Assembly (NCBI GenBank): GCA_948472605.1
Contig: CAOKUH010000019.1
Location: 1-17,224 of the forward strand
Direction: 5' to 3'
Length of the DNA: 17,224 nt
DNA from: an uncultured Mycoplasmatota bacterium
Lineage (GTDB): Bacteria > Bacillota_I > Bacilli_A > RF39 > UBA660
Numbering within the stretch: position 1 is the stretch's first letter; each line of letters opens with the position of its first letter. The notes beneath the pieces are model-generated. The model was not told where the DNA came from. It made no database searches and saw nothing but the letters and a program-made list of their open reading frames with translations. Shown here in pieces: positions 14,790 to 17,224 of this stretch. The position numbers and the translations under genes were made by a program.

Positions 14790-14803
14790 TTTATTACCTC
14801 TTT

Positions 14804-14852
14804 TCTTTAAAGTAATTGTATCACTTTATAAAAAGTAGTCAAACTTTAAAGT
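14804..14852 (-). promoter_or_regulatory. Nuclease promoter with three ACTTT..AAAGT palindromes
   Basis: Minus strand promoter TTGACT (14842-14837), 16-base spacer, TACAAT (14820-14815). Three related inverted repeats surround it about 20 bp apart: ACTTTAAAGT at 14843-14852 just before the -35, ACTTT-N4-AAAGT at 14823-14836 filling the spacer, and TCTTTAAAGT at 14804-14813 just after the -10. The layout suggests a repressor binding site array. From 14853 to 15049 I see only AT-rich DNA and a short hairpin (15021-15038). Confidence 0.6.
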
Positions 14853-15049
14853 ATATATAATTTGCATTTAAATAAATATAATTGTTCTCAAAAATCAATA
14901 GTGATAATGGTAATATCATATTTTAGTAATAAGAAGAGCTATATATCATTAAATTTATAAGTTTATTTAGAAATACTTCAATCAACCATATTGTATTAAA
15001 ATTAACAGCTTCTTTAACAGATTAACTACATAGTTAATAAAAAAAATAA

Positions 15050-15997
15050 TTAAACTTCAATCTTTTTAATTATTTCTTTATATTTTAAAAATTCTTTATT
15101 GTTGTTATCAATTTGTAATACATATATTATTTTTCCATATAATTTTTCTAAATATTTTTTTGGTTTTATATTTATATTACATCTTTTTAAATGAGAATGT
15201 AATCCAAATTTATTTATATAATAGATTTCTTTTCTAATTTCTTTACGATATTTTATAGATACTTGAGCTTTTTCATTAACAACTATCCCTGTAATTATTT
15301 GGCTAGAATTTTTATTAATTATGTGAATTTTACTATTATTTAGCTCTAAGCCTAATTTATATAATTGTTTTCGAGCCATAGTAATAACTTTACTAGGATT
15401 AAAATCTCCAGAAAATGTCATGTCATCAGAATATCTAGTATAAGAAATCATATTATGATCACACCATGTGCCGATTTCTTTATCAAAATCTTTCATAACA
15501 AGATTTGATATATAGGCAGATGTGGGAGAACCTTGGGTTAAATGATTGTCATAAGTACACAAATATGTTAACAACATACCTACAGATTTAGGAAAATATT
15601 CTATTGGAAAGCAATAATTATATACATCTAAAAAAGATATATTTTCAAAAAAATTTTTTATATCTAATTTTAAGACTATTTTTTTATTAATATGAGGTTT
15701 GGCATTATCTAGTAAAGAAATGCTTCTATGATATGCTTTGGCATATTTTGATATAGATTTTTCGTTTAATATGTTTATTAAAATTTTTCTTTGAATACTT
15801 TTTAATAATGGATTTGGTTCATATATTGTTCTATATTTTCCATTATTTTTTTTTATTTTATATATTTTATAATTTTCTTCAACGTTGTTAGCAATAGAAT
15901 AAATTGTTTTTATATATTTATTTTTATCTTTGCAATTAAATAAATTAAGAGATAGTAAAAATTCATTACATTCTTTAACTCCAGTGTATTTCCACAA
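15050..15997 (-). CDS. Retron reverse transcriptase
   Basis: 315 residues, complete for a stand-alone retron RT. In order: NGKYRTIYEPNPLLKSIQ (52-69), the retron hallmark NAxxH as NAKPH (98-102), LDIKNFF with catalytic Asp112, QGSPTSAYISNL (155-166), the catalytic YSDD (189-192) and ITG (235-237) at the place of the retron VTG triplet, then a basic thumb region. It would use the adjacent RNA as both primer (branch G 2'-OH) and template to make msDNA. The start is TTG at 15997, eight bases after GGAGG; no ATG fits. The ncRNA ends about 20 bases upstream, so both share the promoter at 16192-16219. Group II intron and diversity-generating RTs are excluded by length, the NAxxH motif and the upstream RNA. 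The partner effector is not fused; candidates are the nuclease downstream and the 185-residue protein upstream. Confidence 0.92.
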   Translation of the reverse strand: MWKYTGVKECNEFLLSLNLFNCKDKNKYIKTIYSIANNVEENYKIYKIKKNNGKYRTIYEPNPLLKSIQRKILINILNEKSISKYAKAYHRSISLLDNAKPHINKKIVLKLDIKNFFENISFLDVYNYCFPIEYFPKSVGMLLTYLCTYDNHLTQGSPTSAYISNLVMKDFDKEIGTWCDHNMISYTRYSDDMTFSGDFNPSKVITMARKQLYKLGLELNNSKIHIINKNSSQIITGIVVNEKAQVSIKYRKEIRKEIYYINKFGLHSHLKRCNINIKPKKYLEKLYGKIIYVLQIDNNNKEFLKYKEIIKKIEV

Positions 15998-16017
15998 TTT
16001 TACTACCTCCTAATTAT

Positions 16018-16187
16018 ATACAGTACTAACGATATTGTAATATGGAAATGGACTTAAGTTTTGTGTAACAAAACCCCTACACAAGTGTGTAGTATAGTCC
16101 ATTGGAGTATTACTATTTAATCATTATAAATAATCTTAGTTCCTTAACGACTCGCTAAAGTAGGAAATAATCCAATCACTACTGCAT
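16018..16187 (-). ncRNA. Retron msr-msd RNA
   Basis: The RNA would run from a1 (16187-16175, ATGCAGTAGTGAT) to a2 (16030-16018, GTTAGTACTGTAT), which pair over 12 of 13 positions with three G-U. TTTAGCGAG (16159-16151) contains the TTAGC branch motif known from retron Eco1 (Ec86); the branching G would be at 16155. The msd part has an outer stem AATGGACT/AGTCCATT (arms 16096-16103 and 16047-16054) enclosing two hairpins: CTACAC/GTGTAG (16077-16092) and GTTTTGT/ACAAAAC (16058-16074). It directly precedes the RT gene. The branch G is about 32 bases from the predicted 5' end, further than the 14 in Eco1, so processing of the 5' end or a different a1 is possible. Confidence 0.75.
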
Positions 16188-16191
16188 GGGT

Positions 16192-16219
16192 ATTATATCA
16201 TATACTAATGAAAATACAA
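16192..16219 (-). promoter_or_regulatory. Promoter of the retron RNA and RT
   Basis: Minus strand: TTGTAT (16219-16214), a 16-base spacer, TATAAT (16197-16192). The predicted start, 16185-16187, falls exactly at the a1 repeat, supporting the RNA boundaries. Confidence 0.7.
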
Positions 16220-16301
16220 TTAATAAAATAAAATCTTTTATCCATTATAATGTTTATAACTTTTTCTTTAATTAGTAAAATAAAGTAATTTCAAACAACT
16301 T

Positions 16302-16859
16302 TTAATCTTTTTTTATTTTGATTCTTTTCAACTCTGTCGCTTCTTTTTTTAAATGACATTTCCAAGCCTCTTCATTTAGTGGTCTTAAAGCAATATTAAT
16401 TTTCTTTTCAATAGATATAAGGGCATTATCTTGTTTTTCATCTGGTCTGTTTGGAATACTTTCAAAGTTGTCGTATTCGCTTGTATATACACCAATTGTT
16501 TGGGGACTAGATAAAATTCTTTTTTTAGTTAGAGTTTGAATTTCAAATACTCTTAAATATTCATGCTGATATTCTTTCTGGAAAACAATAGCGCATAAAG
16601 TTCTTCCCTGATAAATATTTTCAACTTTAATACCATATTTACGTTCCGTAATTTTTAAACCTTCTGGAATTTGATTTATTAATCCATTTTTTCTATAATT
16701 CAAATAATTTATAATCGAATATCTTATGTTATCAAACAATCTTATAGGAGCAAGTTCTAATCTTCTAATTGCTTCTTTATTTTCAAGAACTTTTATATAA
16801 TCTTGCTCTAATTCTTCTGCTGTTTTAAAATCTAAATCACATAGTGAATTCTTTTTCAT
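16302..16859 (-). CDS. Unknown protein upstream of the retron
   Basis: 185 residues, not recognised. The first 65 residues are predicted helical and charged (DFKTAEELEQDYIKVLENKE...), the middle is beta-rich (IYQGRTLCAIVFQKEY, RVFEIQTLTKKRI) and the C terminus is basic (KRIKIKKD). It has no signal peptide, membrane segment or clear catalytic motif. ATG at 16859 has only a distant GAGG 11 bases upstream, and a TATAAT at 16875-16880 would leave a very short leader. It lies about 80 bases before the retron promoter on the same strand and next to an IS200/IS605 remnant, so it belongs to the accessory segment. It could be a retron accessory gene, or cargo unrelated to it. Confidence 0.7.
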   Translation of the reverse strand: MKKNSLCDLDFKTAEELEQDYIKVLENKEAIRRLELAPIRLFDNIRYSIINYLNYRKNGLINQIPEGLKITERKYGIKVENIYQGRTLCAIVFQKEYQHEYLRVFEIQTLTKKRILSSPQTIGVYTSEYDNFESIPNRPDEKQDNALISIEKKINIALRPLNEEAWKCHLKKEATELKRIKIKKD

Positions 16860-16923
16860 TTGGATTAAAGCCTCATTATAAAAATTAACTGATGCTTCAA
16901 GAATAATTTTAATCTATAAACTA

Positions 16924-16944
16924 CCCCGTAACAAGATTTCGGGG
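16924..16944. repeat. GC-rich hairpin, probable IS200/IS605 end
   Basis: CCCCG and CGGGG form a perfect stem around an 11-base loop, 24 bases after the stop of the transposase remnant. There is no T-run, so it is not an intrinsic terminator; IS200/IS605 elements carry such subterminal hairpins, which the transposase recognises as single strands. The left end lies outside the window. Confidence 0.55.
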
Positions 16945-16967
16945 CTTTAATAAGGAATCACAAGGTA

Positions 16968-17224
16968 CTAAAAATTTTCATCCGATTTATAAAGCAAGTC
17001 ATATTTATCTTTACCCTGATTTTTTACATATTCCCATATAACATCTTCACTTCCGTGCTTACTAACAGTTACAATCCAATAGCCATCACTCCAAAATTCG
17101 CCTTTCCATAATTTTGTTTTTACTTCTGGATTCATCTTAAATATAATATTTGCTGTTCTTCCCTTAATTCATTTTTATCACAAAATGTCTGATGAGTATA
17201 AGCAAAACATTTTTCTTTTTCTCC
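16968..17224 (-). pseudogene. tnpA: IS200/IS605-type transposase TnpA, C-terminal part, frame broken
   Basis: From 17168 to the TAG at 16968 the frame reads IKGRTANIIF, then LWKGEFWSDGYW and VIWEYVKNQGK, the typical C-terminal half of the Y1 (HUH) transposase; the Tyr in EYVKNQ is the likely catalytic residue that joins covalently to single-stranded DNA. The frame is closed upstream by TGA at 17169-17171, directly before IKGRTA, and no frame in 17172-17224 gives the expected HUH (HxH) segment. So the gene is frameshifted or truncated and runs off the window. It probably marks the edge of the accessory segment. Confidence 0.8.

Noticed and set aside
15021..15038. Perfect hairpin ATTAACTA/TAGTTAAT as RT terminator
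   Set aside because: On the RT strand the T-run comes before the hairpin, not after it, and the loop is only two bases.
15050..15997. Group II intron or diversity-generating RT
   Set aside because: There is no maturase or endonuclease domain, no intron RNA domain V or VI nearby and no template/variable repeat; NAxxH and the upstream msr-msd fit a retron.
1..17224. CRISPR array
   Set aside because: No regularly spaced direct repeats were seen; the only tandem repeat (3506-3527) has two units without a spacer.

Overview
The window is very AT-rich bacterial DNA from a low-GC Firmicutes-type chromosome, probably a Bacilli/Erysipelotrichia- or Mollicutes-related lineage; the sequence does not settle the genus. 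Supporting signs are strong Shine-Dalgarno sites, TTGACA/TATAAT promoters, CCA-encoding tRNA genes in a Val-Thr-Tyr-Gln-Lys cluster and a class I lysyl-tRNA synthetase. TGA is used as a stop (for example at 1012 and 5968) and Trp is TGG, so the Mycoplasma code does not apply. Nearly all genes are on the minus strand; only the helicase at 8537-10012 is on the plus strand.

Layout. 1-349: 5' part of an unknown gene. 508-713: tRNA-Pro and tRNA-Arg with promoter and terminator. 797-1254: an XRE-type regulator overlapping a small unknown gene. 1435-3282: a J-domain protein built of internal repeats. 3464-3593: two intrinsic terminators and an 11-bp tandem repeat. 3608-4031: five tRNA genes with a consensus promoter. 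4117-8415: a likely operon of an alanine-racemase-fold enzyme, a D-aspartate-ligase-like ATP-grasp enzyme and an AsnB-type amidotransferase, which together suggest a D-amino-acid cell-wall modification. 8537-10012: a compact UvrD/Rep-type helicase. 10015-11459: two small membrane-protein genes, the second broken by an in-frame TAA. 11629-13182: class I lysyl-tRNA synthetase.

The two most interesting regions are at the right. Upstream of the lysyl-tRNA synthetase gene (13201-13404) there is what looks like a complete transcription attenuator: a promoter, a 28-codon Lys-rich leader peptide with its own ribosome binding site, mutually exclusive antiterminator and terminator helices, and a U-tract. 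The logic would be that lysine starvation stalls the ribosome in the Lys codons and lets lysS be transcribed.

From 13542 to 17224 lies an accessory segment: a PD-(D/E)XK nuclease gene whose promoter is surrounded by three ACTTT..AAAGT palindromes, a retron (promoter, msr-msd RNA with a TTAGC branch motif, and a reverse transcriptase with NAxxH and YSDD), an unknown 185-residue protein, and a broken IS200/IS605 transposase with its end hairpin. The nuclease and the unknown protein are the candidate partners of the retron; neither link is proven by the sequence.
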